7,460 nt of DNA from Lachnospiraceae bacterium (GCA_900765975.1 CAAFTS010000017.1:1-7460), one strand, 5' to 3'. Shown: positions 1-7,255, numbered from the stretch's first letter. The notes: generated by a model not told the origin, from the letters alone. Program-made: numbers and translations.

Positions 1-156
1 GAAGGGAATGGACTGCGACAGGAAATTGCAGAGTGCGCAGACTGCTGGATAAGAATTCCAATGGCAGGACAGGTAGAATCTTTGAATGCAGCGATTGCAG
101 CTTCTGTTTTGATGTTTGAAACACAGCGGCAAAGGCGGGAAAAACTTACAAAGTGA
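1..156 (+). CDS. SpoU/TrmH-family RNA 2'-O-methyltransferase, C-terminal 51 residues
   Basis: This is the 3' end of a gene whose start lies before the window; 51 codons are visible before the TGA at 154-156. The fragment begins in what looks like SpoU motif 2 (EGNGL at the first five visible residues). It then carries the motif 3 signature: an IPM tripeptide at visible residues 19-21 and VESLN at 25-29, followed by an alanine-rich helix. In this family these motifs build the knotted SAM-binding site of enzymes that transfer a methyl group to a ribose 2'-OH of rRNA or tRNA. The highly charged tail is typical of the end of such proteins. The family call is firm. The substrate (23S rRNA as in RlmB, or a tRNA position) cannot be read from this piece. 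Confidence 0.85.
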   Translation, partial: EGNGLRQEIAECADCWIRIPMAGQVESLNAAIAASVLMFETQRQRREKLTK

Positions 157-169
157 AAAAATCCAATGC

Positions 170-198
170 TTGCATTTTGAAAGACGGTTTAGTATACT
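170..198 (+). promoter_or_regulatory. Candidate sigma-A promoter for argF
   Basis: A -35-like TTGCAT at 170-175 and a good -10 TATACT at 193-198 are separated by exactly 17 nt. Transcription would start near 205, leaving a leader of about 60 nt before the argF ATG at 268. The -35 matches consensus only in its TTG; a better hexamer, TTGAAA at 177-182, is too close to the -10 to pair with it. The site lies in the only long gap upstream of argF, which supports the call. Confidence 0.5.
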
Positions 199-201
199 AA
201 A
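188..201. promoter_or_regulatory. 14-bp perfect palindrome over the argF -10 region, possible operator
   Basis: TTTAGTATACTAAA equals its own reverse complement and covers the predicted -10 element TATACT. A dimeric repressor bound here would block polymerase. The sequence does not fit the ArgR box consensus that I know (TGnAT, AT-rich centre, ATnCA), so no regulator is assigned. The symmetry is plain; the operator role is inferred. Confidence 0.35.
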
Positions 202-267
202 GTACATAATTTTTTGTTATGTTTTATTAGAGGCTTGATTGTGATTACGAAAGGGTGGGAAGATAGC

Positions 268-1266
268 ATGGATTTAAAAGGAAGAAGTTTTTTAACATTA
301 AAAGATTTTACACCGGAGGAGATTTTGTATCTTATTGATCTGGCGGCGGATTTGAAAGAAAAGAAGAAAAATGGAGTGCCGATAGATTATTATAAAGGGA
401 AAAACATTGCCTTGATTTTTGAAAAAAACAGTACGAGAACAAGATGTGCATTTGAAGTGGCTGCCCATGATATGGGAATGGGCTGTACCTATCTGGGACA
501 AACGGGTTCTCAGATTGGGAAGAAAGAAAGCATCGAAGATACTGCGCGCGTGTTAGGCAGAATGTTTGATGGAATTGAATATCGAGGATATGGGCAGGCG
601 TTGGTAGAAGATCTGGCGAAGTATTCCGGAGTCCCGGTATGGAATGGGTTGACAAATGAGTATCACCCAACACAGATGCTGGCAGATATGCTGACGATTC
701 GCGAGAATTTCGGTACGCTGAAGGGACTGAAACTGGTTTATATGGGAGATGCGAGATACAATATGGGAAATTCCCTAATGGTTGCATGTTCCAAACTGGG
801 AATGCACTTTGTGGCATGTACAACAAAAGAATATTTTCCGAATGAAGAATTAGTGGAGACTTGTAAGGCATATGCGGCAGAGTCCGGAGCAACGATCACA
901 TTGACTGAGGATGTAAAGGAAGGAACCAAAGATGCAGATATTATCTACACCGATGTATGGGTATCTATGGGAGAACCGGATGAAGTATGGGAGAAACGAA
1001 TTCAAGCGTTGAGTCCTTACAAAGTGACAAAGGAAGTTATGGAAAATGCAGGAGAAAAAGCGATTTTCCTGCACTGCTTGCCGGCATTTCATGATTTGAA
1101 AACAACGATTGGTAAGGAAATAGGAGAACGTTTTGGTATTACAGAGATGGAAGTGACGGACGAGGTGTTTGAATCTGCACAGTCTAAGGTATTTGATGAG
1201 GCAGAGAACCGGATGCATACGATCAAGGCAGTGATGGTGGCAACTCTGGGAGAATTTGAAGTATAA
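268..1266 (+). CDS. argF: Ornithine carbamoyltransferase
   Basis: The enzyme joins carbamoyl phosphate and L-ornithine into L-citrulline and phosphate, a cytosolic step of arginine synthesis. The 332-residue product matches the usual family length. It shows the carbamoyl-phosphate loop STRTR at residues 55-59, HPTQ at 133-136, the ornithine-binding SMG loop at 233-235 within DVWVSMGE, and the catalytic HCLPAFHD at 269-276. I chose the ATG at 268 because the protein then begins MDLKGRSF, like other family members, and AAGGGTGGGA lies 7 nt upstream. An in-frame GTG at 241 with AGAGG before it would add nine residues and cannot be fully excluded. Catabolic ArcB has the same motifs; no arginine deiminase or carbamate kinase gene is visible, so the anabolic name is preferred but not proven. 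birA follows after 23 nt, suggesting co-transcription. Confidence 0.93.
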   Translation: MDLKGRSFLTLKDFTPEEILYLIDLAADLKEKKKNGVPIDYYKGKNIALIFEKNSTRTRCAFEVAAHDMGMGCTYLGQTGSQIGKKESIEDTARVLGRMFDGIEYRGYGQALVEDLAKYSGVPVWNGLTNEYHPTQMLADMLTIRENFGTLKGLKLVYMGDARYNMGNSLMVACSKLGMHFVACTTKEYFPNEELVETCKAYAAESGATITLTEDVKEGTKDADIIYTDVWVSMGEPDEVWEKRIQALSPYKVTKEVMENAGEKAIFLHCLPAFHDLKTTIGKEIGERFGITEMEVTDEVFESAQSKVFDEAENRMHTIKAVMVATLGEFEV

Positions 1267-1275
1267 GATAATATT

Positions 1276-1282
1276 GAGGTGG
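1276..1282 (+). promoter_or_regulatory. Ribosome binding site that fixes the birA GTG start
   Basis: GAGGTGG ends 7 nt before the GTG at 1290. That spacing, and a product beginning directly with a winged-helix domain of normal length, make GTG the start even though no ATG is present there. Confidence 0.7.
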
Positions 1283-1289
1283 TTCCGGA

Positions 1290-2276
1290 GTGAAGACGGA
1301 GATTTTACGACTGCTGCGTGGTCAGGATGGTTATGTATCCGGGCAGCAGTTATGTGAACAACTTGGGGTTTCGAGAACGGCTGTGTGGAAAGTAATCAAT
1401 CAGCTAAAAGATGAAGGGTATCAGGTAGAGGCGATCCGTAATAAGGGGTATCGCATCCTCAATCAGCCGGATTTGATGACTCAGGAGGAGATCCAGAGCC
1501 GGATTGCGGATTCGACGAAGTGGGCAGGACAGAGCCTGTATGTTTATCCGGTTACGGATTCTACAAATATTCAGGCAAAGCAGCTGGGAGATATCGGAGC
1601 TTTGCATGGCACTTTAGTGGTGGCAGATAAGCAAAATGCCGGACGTGGAAGACGCGGACGAAGTTGGGAGTCGCCGCAAGGGTGCAGTATATATATGTCT
1701 ATTTTGTTGCGTCCGAATTTTATGCCGGATAAGGCTTCTATGCTGACTCTGGTAATGGCATACAGTGTGTATAGGGCATTGAAAAATTGCACCGGATTGA
1801 ATGTACAGATTAAGTGGCCAAATGATCTTGTTATAAACGGGAAAAAAGTGGTTGGTATTTTGACGGAAATGAGCACCGAAATAGACTATATCAATCATGT
1901 TGTGATCGGGGTTGGAATCAATGTAAATATGGAGTCTTTTCCGATGGAAATTGCGGAAAAGGCAACTTCTTTGCGTATAGAAGCGGGGGGTGTGATTCAG
2001 AGAAGTCAGATCATAGCAGAAATCATGAGACAATTTGAAAAGGGGTATGAGAAATTTCTGGAGACCGAAGATCTTTCCTGGTTAAAAGATGCCTATAATG
2101 CCTGCCTGGTGAACTGTGGCAGGGAGGTGGTAATTCATGGTGCAGAGAGTCCTTATTGTGCACAGGCGCTTGGTATCAATGATACCGGAGAATTATTGGT
2201 GTGCCGCGAGGATGGAAGTGAGGAGGCTGTGTACGCAGGGGAAGTGTCTGTGCGAGGCATATATGGATATGTGTAG
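1290..2276 (+). CDS. birA: Bifunctional biotin-[acetyl-CoA-carboxylase] ligase / biotin repressor
   Basis: BirA makes biotinyl-5'-AMP from biotin and ATP and transfers biotin to a lysine of the carboxyl carrier protein of acetyl-CoA carboxylase and related enzymes. The 328-residue protein opens with a winged helix-turn-helix (about residues 1-60, recognition region LGVSRTAVWKVINQL), so it is a group II, DNA-binding type likely to repress biotin synthesis or uptake genes. The catalytic domain shows STN at 91-93, the biotinyl-AMP loop GRGRRGR at 118-124, KWPND at 175-179, NGKK at 183-186 and GVGINVN at 207-213. A small C-terminal domain ends in a VSVRGIYGY segment. The start is GTG with a well-placed GAGGTGG. 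No biotin synthesis gene or convincing BirA operator is visible here, so its targets lie elsewhere. Confidence 0.95.
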   Translation: MKTEILRLLRGQDGYVSGQQLCEQLGVSRTAVWKVINQLKDEGYQVEAIRNKGYRILNQPDLMTQEEIQSRIADSTKWAGQSLYVYPVTDSTNIQAKQLGDIGALHGTLVVADKQNAGRGRRGRSWESPQGCSIYMSILLRPNFMPDKASMLTLVMAYSVYRALKNCTGLNVQIKWPNDLVINGKKVVGILTEMSTEIDYINHVVIGVGINVNMESFPMEIAEKATSLRIEAGGVIQRSQIIAEIMRQFEKGYEKFLETEDLSWLKDAYNACLVNCGREVVIHGAESPYCAQALGINDTGELLVCREDGSEEAVYAGEVSVRGIYGYV

Positions 2277-2341
2277 GAAGCCGGTAACCAGTCAGTTACA
2301 TAGAATAAGAGATTTTCTTGAAAATTAGAAGGATAGACAAT

Positions 2342-2707
2342 ATGAACGAAACAGTATTATGTGCCGCCAATTCATATGAGCGGAAATATTATTTGAATCC
2401 GGAGTTTGAGTCACTTCCGGAGAGTATACGTCAAGAATTGCAGATTATGTGTGTATTATATACAGAAGATGTTGGCGGAATTTTTATGGTTGTGTATGAT
2501 GAAGAGGGACATCTCGAGTTAAAGGTAGATCATGAAGAAAGTGATTTTACATTTGATGAAATCGGGAGTGTGCTGAAAATCAAAGAACTTCAGCAGACAA
2601 AAGTAGAGTTGTTTGAGTCATTAGAACTTTTTTACCGCATCTTTATTTTTGGTGAAATGCCTGATGAGGAACTCAGAGCAAAAGCTGAGAAAGTAGAGGA
2701 GAGATAA
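2342..2707 (+). CDS. Small conserved protein, DUF6145-like, function unknown
   Basis: This gene encodes 121 residues. The ATG at 2342 is preferred over an in-frame TTG at 2318 because AGAAGGA lies 8 nt before it and the protein then begins MNETVLCAANSYERKYY. From memory this resembles the DUF6145 family of Clostridia; I could not search for it. Visible traits are an N-terminal NSYERKYYLNPEF segment, a hydrophobic stretch with the signature LYTEDVGG near residue 40, an acidic middle (EEGHLELKVDHEESDF) and a charged helical end. There is no signal peptide, membrane segment, cysteine cluster or recognisable catalytic motif, so it is probably a small acidic cytosolic protein. It starts 65 nt after birA and ends 3 nt before the coaX ATG, so it is probably translated along with coaX. 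No function can be assigned. Confidence 0.8.
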   Translation: MNETVLCAANSYERKYYLNPEFESLPESIRQELQIMCVLYTEDVGGIFMVVYDEEGHLELKVDHEESDFTFDEIGSVLKIKELQQTKVELFESLELFYRIFIFGEMPDEELRAKAEKVEER

Positions 2708-2710
2708 GAT

Positions 2711-3481
2711 ATGTTACTGACGGTAGATGTGGGAAATACCAATATAACGATGGGGATTTTCGAAGAGGAACGATTGCTCGGTACCTTTCGGATGACGACA
2801 AAACGTTCCAGAACTTCAGATGAGTACGGATTTACGATTTGCGGAATTTTGGAACATAGAAATATGCGCCCGGAAAATATTCATGCGGTGATTATTTCCT
2901 CGGTAGTGCCGGATATCATGCATTCTCTGACAAGTGGGATTATTAAATATTTAAATGTAAGACCAATTATTGTTTCGGCAGGAATTAAGACTGGAATTCG
3001 TATTGTAACGGAGAATCCAAAGGAAATTGGAGCAGACCGTATAGTGGATGCGGTTGCCGGATATGAGTTGTATGGCGGCCCGGTAATTGTGGTAGACTAT
3101 GGAACTGCTACCACGTATGATTTGATTGGACCAAAAGGGACCTTTGAGGCGGGGATTACAGCGCCTGGAATTGAAACGGCAGCTCGTTCTCTCTGGGGAG
3201 GTGCAGCCATGCTTCCGGCGATCGAGATCCGGAAACCAAAGTCTATTCTGGCGAAGGAAACAATCAGCAGTATGCAGGCGGGGCTTGTCTATGGCGTGAT
3301 TGGTGAAACAGAATATATTATCCGGAAAATCAAAGAAGAGAGTGGTTATAATAATGCAAAAGTGGTTGCTACCGGTGGATTGGGACGGATTATTTTTGAA
3401 GAAACGGATAGCATTGATGTATATGATCCGCAGCTGACATTAAATGGACTTCGATTGATTTATTATAAAAATCGAAAATAA
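2711..3481 (+). CDS. coaX: Type III pantothenate kinase
   Basis: CoaX phosphorylates pantothenate to 4'-phosphopantothenate, the first step of coenzyme A synthesis. The type III family belongs to the ASKHA (acetate and sugar kinase/Hsp70/actin) fold, needs a monovalent cation and is known to escape feedback inhibition by CoA. The 256-residue length is typical. The phosphate-binding start DVGNTN is at residues 6-11, GADR at 107-110, the second ASKHA block DYGTATT at 129-135 with the conserved aspartate D129, GITAPG at 148-153, ATGG at 220-223 and a DPQLTLNGL end at 239-247. GAGGAG, lying inside the last codons of the preceding gene, ends 9 nt before the ATG, so translation of the two genes is likely coupled. 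dusB follows after 18 nt. Confidence 0.95.
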   Translation: MLLTVDVGNTNITMGIFEEERLLGTFRMTTKRSRTSDEYGFTICGILEHRNMRPENIHAVIISSVVPDIMHSLTSGIIKYLNVRPIIVSAGIKTGIRIVTENPKEIGADRIVDAVAGYELYGGPVIVVDYGTATTYDLIGPKGTFEAGITAPGIETAARSLWGGAAMLPAIEIRKPKSILAKETISSMQAGLVYGVIGETEYIIRKIKEESGYNNAKVVATGGLGRIIFEETDSIDVYDPQLTLNGLRLIYYKNRK

Positions 3482-3499
3482 AATAACAGGATAAGAGGT

Positions 3500-4459
3500 A
3501 TGAAACAGTTAAAAATAGGCAATATAGTACTTGAGAATTCATATATACTGGGACCGATGGCAGGCGTGACAGACCTGCCATTCCGTTTGTTGTGTAAAGA
3601 GCAGGGGGCGGGCTTGATCTGTATGGAGATGGTCAGTGCTAAGGGAATCTTATATAATAATAAAAACACAGAAAGCCTTTTGCAGATTCATCCGGAGGAA
3701 ACACCGGTATCGTTGCAGTTATTTGGCTCAGACCCCAAAATTGTCAGTGAGATGGCAAAGCGGATTGAAGAGCGCCCGTTTACATTTTTGGATATTAATA
3801 TGGGATGTCCGGTTCCGAAAGTTGTAAGAAATGGGGAAGGTTCTGCGCTGATGAAGCAACCCAAACTGGTGTATGAGCTGGTTAGCGCAGTGGTAAAAGC
3901 GATTGAGAAACCTGTAACAGTGAAGATTCGAAAAGGATTTGATGATGAACATGTTAATGCAGTAGAGATCGCCAAAATCATTGAAGAGGCCGGCGCGGCG
4001 GCTGTGGCAGTTCATGGAAGAACAAGAGAGCAGTACTATTCCGGTAAGGCGGATTGGGACATTATCCGTAAGGTAAAAGACGCGGTGTCTATTCCGGTTA
4101 TTGGAAATGGAGATGTGACATCCGGGGCAAAGGCCATTGCTATGCGGGAACAGACAGGCTGCGATGGAGTTATGATTGCCAGAGGCGCACAGGGGAATCC
4201 ATGGATTTTTTCGGAATTGCTTTTGTATGAGGAAACAGGAGAGATTCCACCACGTCCATCGGTGGATGAAATTCGAAATACTATGCTGCGGCATGCACAG
4301 CTGCAGATAAAGTATAAAGGAGAATTTTGTGGAATTCGGGAGATGAGGAAACACGTGGCATGGTATACAAAAGGACTGCATGGGTCGGCACGTTTGCGAG
4401 AACAGATCAATGCGGTGGAAAGCTATGAAGAACTGGAAAAAATCTTGACAGTATTATAA
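3500..4459 (+). CDS. dusB: tRNA-dihydrouridine synthase (DusB type)
   Basis: This flavoenzyme reduces uridines in the tRNA D-loop to dihydrouridine using FMN and NAD(P)H. The 319-residue protein is of normal length. The FMN-binding start GPMAGVTDLPFR is at residues 18-29 and the catalytic cysteine C103 sits in NMGCP (100-104). KIRKG is at 142-146, HGRTREQYYSGKADW at 172-186, the phosphate-binding GNGDV at 202-206 and ARGAQGNPW at 227-235. A helical C-terminal domain begins near residue 250, as expected. AGGA at 3488-3491, 8 nt before the ATG, serves as ribosome binding site. In bacilli the orthologue also lies close to lysS, so the neighbourhood is conserved. The last codons contain the promoter for greA. 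DusB is preferred over other Dus subfamilies by motif resemblance; the exact uridine modified is not shown. Confidence 0.93.
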   Translation: MKQLKIGNIVLENSYILGPMAGVTDLPFRLLCKEQGAGLICMEMVSAKGILYNNKNTESLLQIHPEETPVSLQLFGSDPKIVSEMAKRIEERPFTFLDINMGCPVPKVVRNGEGSALMKQPKLVYELVSAVVKAIEKPVTVKIRKGFDDEHVNAVEIAKIIEEAGAAAVAVHGRTREQYYSGKADWDIIRKVKDAVSIPVIGNGDVTSGAKAIAMREQTGCDGVMIARGAQGNPWIFSELLLYEETGEIPPRPSVDEIRNTMLRHAQLQIKYKGEFCGIREMRKHVAWYTKGLHGSARLREQINAVESYEELEKILTVL

Positions 4460-4473
4460 GGATTAGGTATAAT
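4445..4473 (+). promoter_or_regulatory. Perfect consensus sigma-A promoter for greA, inside the end of dusB
   Basis: TTGACA at 4445-4450 encodes Leu-Thr near the dusB C-terminus, and TATAAT at 4468-4473 lies just after the dusB stop. The spacing is exactly 17 nt and all twelve bases match consensus. Transcription should start near 4480, giving a leader of about 105 nt before greA. This would let greA, and possibly lysS by read-through, be expressed independently of the upstream genes. Confidence 0.8.
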
Positions 4474-4515
4474 ATACAAATTGCGAAATATAATTGAGAC
4501 AGAATAGAAAGCATG

Positions 4516-4542
4516 TTTTCAACAGAGGAAAGAGATTGAAAA
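4516..4542 (+). other. Short inverted repeat in the greA leader
   Basis: TTTTCAA (4516-4522) and TTGAAAA (4536-4542) are perfect 7-nt inverted arms around a 13-nt purine-rich loop. The stem would have only one G-C pair, so it is weak. It lies in the predicted greA 5' UTR, about 25 nt before the ribosome binding site. A regulatory role is only a possibility. Confidence 0.25.
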
Positions 4543-4584
4543 TATGAGGGATTTTGAATATATTTACAAGGAGGAAACACTATC

Positions 4585-5070
4585 ATGGCAGAAGCAAAGA
4601 AACGTTTACTCACTTATGCCGGATTAAAAGCATTGGAGGACGAACTGGAGAACTTAAAAGTTGTCAAACGTAAAGAGGTTGCCGGTAAGATTAAAGAGGC
4701 AAGAGAACAGGGCGACTTATCTGAAAATGCAGAGTATGATGCTGCAAAAGATGAACAGCGTGATATTGAGGCAAGAATTGAAGAATTGGAAGGGATTTTG
4801 AAGAATGCAGAAGTTGTAGTTGAAGACGAAGTTGATCTGGATAAGATTAATGTCGGATGTACAATTAAAGTATTCGATGTGACATTTGATGAAGAAATGG
4901 AATTCAAGATTGTTGGTTCTACAGAGGCAAACAGTCTGGAAGGAAAGATTTCCAACGAATCACCGGTAGGACAGGCGTTGATGGGCAAGAAAATCGGTGA
5001 TGTGGTAGATGTTGAGACACAGGCTGGAGTGATTCAGTATAAGGTATTGGATATCAGCCGTTCTTTATAA
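4585..5070 (+). CDS. greA: Transcription elongation factor GreA
   Basis: GreA enters the RNA polymerase secondary channel and stimulates cleavage of backtracked RNA, rescuing stalled complexes. The 161-residue protein has the usual layout. An N-terminal antiparallel coiled coil spans about residues 10-75, with the acidic tip GDLSENAEY at 43-51; D44 and E47 correspond to the Mg2+-handling acidic pair at the tip. A C-terminal FKBP-like domain has the signature SPVGQALMGKKIGD at 126-139. The tip supports GreA rather than a Gre-like inhibitor. AAGGAGG at 4568-4574 lies 10 nt before the ATG, one of the strongest ribosome binding sites here; with the consensus promoter upstream it suggests high expression. 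The gap to dusB is 125 nt and a hairpin follows the stop. Confidence 0.96.
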   Translation: MAEAKKRLLTYAGLKALEDELENLKVVKRKEVAGKIKEAREQGDLSENAEYDAAKDEQRDIEARIEELEGILKNAEVVVEDEVDLDKINVGCTIKVFDVTFDEEMEFKIVGSTEANSLEGKISNESPVGQALMGKKIGDVVDVETQAGVIQYKVLDISRSL

Positions 5071-5104
5071 AAGACAGCAGAGGAATTGACAGAATCGTAA
5101 GTTG

Positions 5105-5133
5105 CAGACCCCTTAATTGTGTTAAGGGGTCTG
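5105..5133 (+). terminator. Strong hairpin after greA, terminator-like but with a weak U-tract
   Basis: CAGACCCCTTAA (5105-5116) pairs perfectly with TTAAGGGGTCTG (5122-5133) around the 5-nt loop TTGTG. The 12-bp stem starts 34 nt after the greA stop. The following bases, TGTTACATTG, have no clean T run, so termination may be partial, leaving some read-through into lysS. It could instead stabilise the 3' end or mark an RNA-processing point. Confidence 0.6.
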
Positions 5134-5139
5134 TGTTAC

Positions 5140-5158
5140 ATTGCCGGATGACGGTAAT
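5140..5158 (+). other. Second hairpin, in the lysS upstream region
   Basis: ATTGCCG (5140-5146) and CGGTAAT (5152-5158) can form a 7-bp stem with one G-U pair and a GATGA loop. It lies 6 nt after the larger hairpin and 41 nt before the lysS ATG. The gap is too short for a full T-box leader and no T-box motif is visible. Confidence 0.3.
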
Positions 5159-5180
5159 TAATAGAGTGTTTTATATTCAG

Positions 5181-5188
5181 GAAGGAGA
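5181..5188 (+). promoter_or_regulatory. Ribosome binding site for lysS
   Basis: GAAGGAGA is an excellent anti-16S match. Two ATGs follow. The one at 5190 is only 2 nt away and opens a short, unrelated frame. The one at 5200, about 12 nt after AAGGAG, opens lysS. The spacing to the true start is slightly long, so the nearer ATG might compete weakly. Confidence 0.65.
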
Positions 5189-5199
5189 AATGAGAACAA

Positions 5200-7176
5200 A
5201 TGGGCGAGCAGAAAAATGCACAGCAAAAGAACACACAAGAACCTGATTTGAATCAGCTTAGAAAGGTTCGCCGGGAAAAACTGGCTGATCTTCAGGCAAA
5301 TGGAAAGGATCCATTCGTAATTACGAAATACGAGCAGACACATCACAGTCAGGAAATCAAAGAAAACTTTGAGGAATTAGAAGGAAAACAAGTATCAATT
5401 GCCGGACGTATGATGTCCAAGCGTGTAATGGGAAAAGCTTCTTTCTGTAATGTACAGGATCTTCAGGGGAATATTCAGTCTTATGTTGCAAGAGACAGCA
5501 TAGGAGAAGAGTCCTATAAGGACTTCAAAAAATTTGATGTGGGTGATGTTATCGGAATTAGAGGAGAAGTATTTCGTACAAAGACTGGAGAAATGTCTAT
5601 TCATGCGGAAGAAGTTACATTGCTTTCCAAGAGTTTGCAGATCCTTCCTGAGAAATATCATGGATTGACCAATACAGATTTGCGGTATCGTCAGAGATAT
5701 GTAGATTTGATTATGAATCCGGACGTAAAAGATACATTTGTAAAGCGTTCTAAAATCTTAAGAGCAATCCGTACGTATTTGGATGGTCAGGGATTCATGG
5801 AAGTGGAAACTCCAATGCTGGTAGCAAATGCAGGTGGAGCAGCGGCGAGACCGTTTGAAACACATTTCAATGCTTTAAACGAAGATCTGAAACTGAGAAT
5901 TTCTCTTGAACTGTATCTGAAGAGACTCATTGTCGGAGGAATGGAACGTGTTTATGAGATTGGACGCGTATTCCGTAACGAAGGTCTGGATACGAGACAT
6001 AATCCAGAGTTTACATTGATGGAGCTGTACCAGGCATATACAGATTATCATGGTATGATGGATCTGACAGAGAATTTATATCGCTTTGTTGCACAGGAAG
6101 TGCTGGGTACTACACATATTGTATACAAAGGTGTTGAGATTGATCTTGGAAAACCATTTGAGCGTATCACAATGGTAGATGCGGTTAAAAAGTATGCAGG
6201 TGTTGACTGGAATGAAGTTCATACATTGAAAGAAGCGAGAGCTCTGGCAAAAGAACATCATGTAGAGTATGAAGAGCGCCATAAAAAGGGCGATATTTTG
6301 GCATTGTTCTTCGAAGAATTTGCAGAAGAACATTTGATTCAGCCTACATTTGTTATGGATCATCCAATTGAGATTTCACCATTAACAAAGAAAAAACCGG
6401 AAAATCCGGAGTATGTAGAACGTTTCGAGTTCTTTATGAATGGATGGGAAATGGCAAATGCTTACTCAGAGCTTAACGATCCAATTGATCAGAGAGAGCG
6501 TTTCCGTGCACAGGAAGAACTTCTTGCACAGGGAGACGAAGAGGCAAATACAACAGATGAAGACTTTATGAATGCACTGGAGATTGGTATGCCGCCAACA
6601 GGTGGTATCGGATACGGCATCGATAGAATGTGTATGTTGTTAACAGGGGCAGAAGCAATCCGTGATGTATTACTCTTCCCGACAATGAAGTCACAGGGCG
6701 CTGCTAAGAACGAAGCAAACAACGCTGCACAGACAGAACCGATCGCTGCAAAAGCAGTTGTTCCAGTAGAAGAAACAGCTGAACCAGCGAAGGTTGAGAT
6801 CGATTTCTCTAATGTAGAAGTAGAACCATTGTTTGAAGATATGGTTGACTTCGAGACATTCAGCAAGTCAGATTTCCGTGCTGTAAAGGTTAAAGAATGT
6901 GAAGCAGTTCCGAAATCCAAGAAGCTTCTGAAGTTCGTATTAGACGACGGAAGTGGCGTAGATCGTGTGATTTTAAGCGGAATTCACGATTATTATGAGC
7001 CAGAAGAACTGGTTGGAAAGACATTGCTTGCAATCACAAACCTTCCACCACGTAAGATGATGGGAATTGATTCTTGTGGTATGATCATCTCCGCTACACA
7101 CCTTGTAGAAGGAAGAGAAGGACTCAATGTTCTGATCCTTGATGACCAGATTCCAGCAGGAGCCAAATTGTACTAA
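5200..7176 (+). CDS. lysS: Class II lysyl-tRNA synthetase with C-terminal EMAPII/Trbp111-like tRNA-binding domain
   Basis: LysRS charges tRNA-Lys with lysine using ATP. The product is 658 residues, against about 490-505 for the usual bacterial enzyme. A charged N-terminal helix (1-60) precedes the OB-fold anticodon-binding domain (about 62-145, [17 protein letters not shown]). The class II core has motif 1 around EVETPML (201-207), motif 2 around [21 protein letters not shown] (252-272, [13 protein letters not shown] central) and motif 3 GIGYGIDRM (469-477). The normal enzyme would end near residue 497. An Ala/Glu-rich linker (about 498-540) then leads to a second OB domain (about 550-658) containing [32 protein letters not shown] and GMIISA, matching the C-terminal domain of MetRS and free Trbp111. 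There is no frame break at the junction, so the fusion appears genuine. It probably adds general tRNA affinity. Its promoter is unclear; it may share the greA transcript. Confidence 0.95.
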   Translation: MGEQKNAQQKNTQEPDLNQLRKVRREKLADLQANGKDPFVITKYEQTHHSQEIKENFEELEGKQVSIAGRMMSKRVMGKASFCNVQDLQGNIQSYVARDSIGEESYKDFKKFDVGDVIGIRGEVFRTKTGEMSIHAEEVTLLSKSLQILPEKYHGLTNTDLRYRQRYVDLIMNPDVKDTFVKRSKILRAIRTYLDGQGFMEVETPMLVANAGGAAARPFETHFNALNEDLKLRISLELYLKRLIVGGMERVYEIGRVFRNEGLDTRHNPEFTLMELYQAYTDYHGMMDLTENLYRFVAQEVLGTTHIVYKGVEIDLGKPFERITMVDAVKKYAGVDWNEVHTLKEARALAKEHHVEYEERHKKGDILALFFEEFAEEHLIQPTFVMDHPIEISPLTKKKPENPEYVERFEFFMNGWEMANAYSELNDPIDQRERFRAQEELLAQGDEEANTTDEDFMNALEIGMPPTGGIGYGIDRMCMLLTGAEAIRDVLLFPTMKSQGAAKNEANNAAQTEPIAAKAVVPVEETAEPAKVEIDFSNVEVEPLFEDMVDFETFSKSDFRAVKVKECEAVPKSKKLLKFVLDDGSGVDRVILSGIHDYYEPEELVGKTLLAITNLPPRKMMGIDSCGMIISATHLVEGREGLNVLILDDQIPAGAKLY

Positions 7177-7197
7177 ATGAGTAAAAATACTTCACAA

Positions 7198-7238
7198 TTT
7201 GACAACAAAAATTCTTTTTGACAACAATTTGACAACAA
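7198..7238 (+). repeat. Three copies of the 11-bp repeat TTTGACAACAA
   Basis: Exact copies lie at 7198-7208, 7217-7227 and 7228-7238, the last two directly adjacent, starting 22 nt after the lysS stop. An inverted partial copy, GTTGTCA, is at 7280-7286. Each copy contains TTGACA, identical to a -35 hexamer. Only the middle copy has a passable -10 (TGTATT at 7242-7247, 18-nt spacing). The repeats could be protein-binding sites, for example arm sites of a recombinase, or simply local duplications. Confidence 0.6.
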
Positions 7239-7244
7239 ATTTGT
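7226..7244. repeat. Overlapping AT-rich inverted repeats
   Basis: AATTTG (7226-7231) and CAAATT (7236-7241) are inverted arms around ACAA. Overlapping them, ACAAATTTGT at 7235-7244 is a perfect 10-bp palindrome. They overlap the third 11-bp repeat. A protein-binding site is possible; an RNA stem here would be weak. Confidence 0.35.
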
Positions 7245-7255
7245 ATTCCAACATG

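Noticed and set aside
214..267. N-terminal extension of argF from a TTG at 214, adding 18 residues
   Set aside because: TTG has no suitable ribosome binding site, lies almost at the predicted transcription start, and the extra residues are not family-like. ATG at 268 gives the standard length.
649..654. TTGACA inside argF as an internal promoter
   Set aside because: No -10-like hexamer lies at 16-18 nt downstream, so it is a coding coincidence.
2284..2299. GTAAC/GTTAC inverted repeat after birA as a BirA operator
   Set aside because: The arms are short and the spacing is 6 nt. The BirA box is two TTGTTAACC-like arms some 14-16 nt apart, so it does not fit.
4544..4627. A 27-codon frame overlapping the start of greA, from ATG at 4544
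   Set aside because: GAGGA is about 14 nt away, too far for good initiation. The frame runs out of phase through the greA ribosome binding site and encodes nothing recognisable, so it is probably chance.
5071..5199. T-box riboswitch controlling lysS
   Set aside because: The gap is only 129 nt, no T-box core (GGTGG, ACCGCG) or antiterminator pairing is seen, and the hairpin lacks a proper U-tract.
6489..6920. Long open frame on the minus strand opposite lysS, and similar minus-strand frames elsewhere
   Set aside because: They are shadows of well-supported + strand genes, rich in Ser/Phe/Leu low-complexity runs, without ribosome binding sites or recognisable motifs.
7177..7221. A 14-codon frame starting immediately after the lysS stop (MSKNTSQFDNKNSF)
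   Set aside because: It has only a distant AGGAG at 7158-7162 and its sequence is largely a translation of the 11-bp repeats. There is no evidence it is made.
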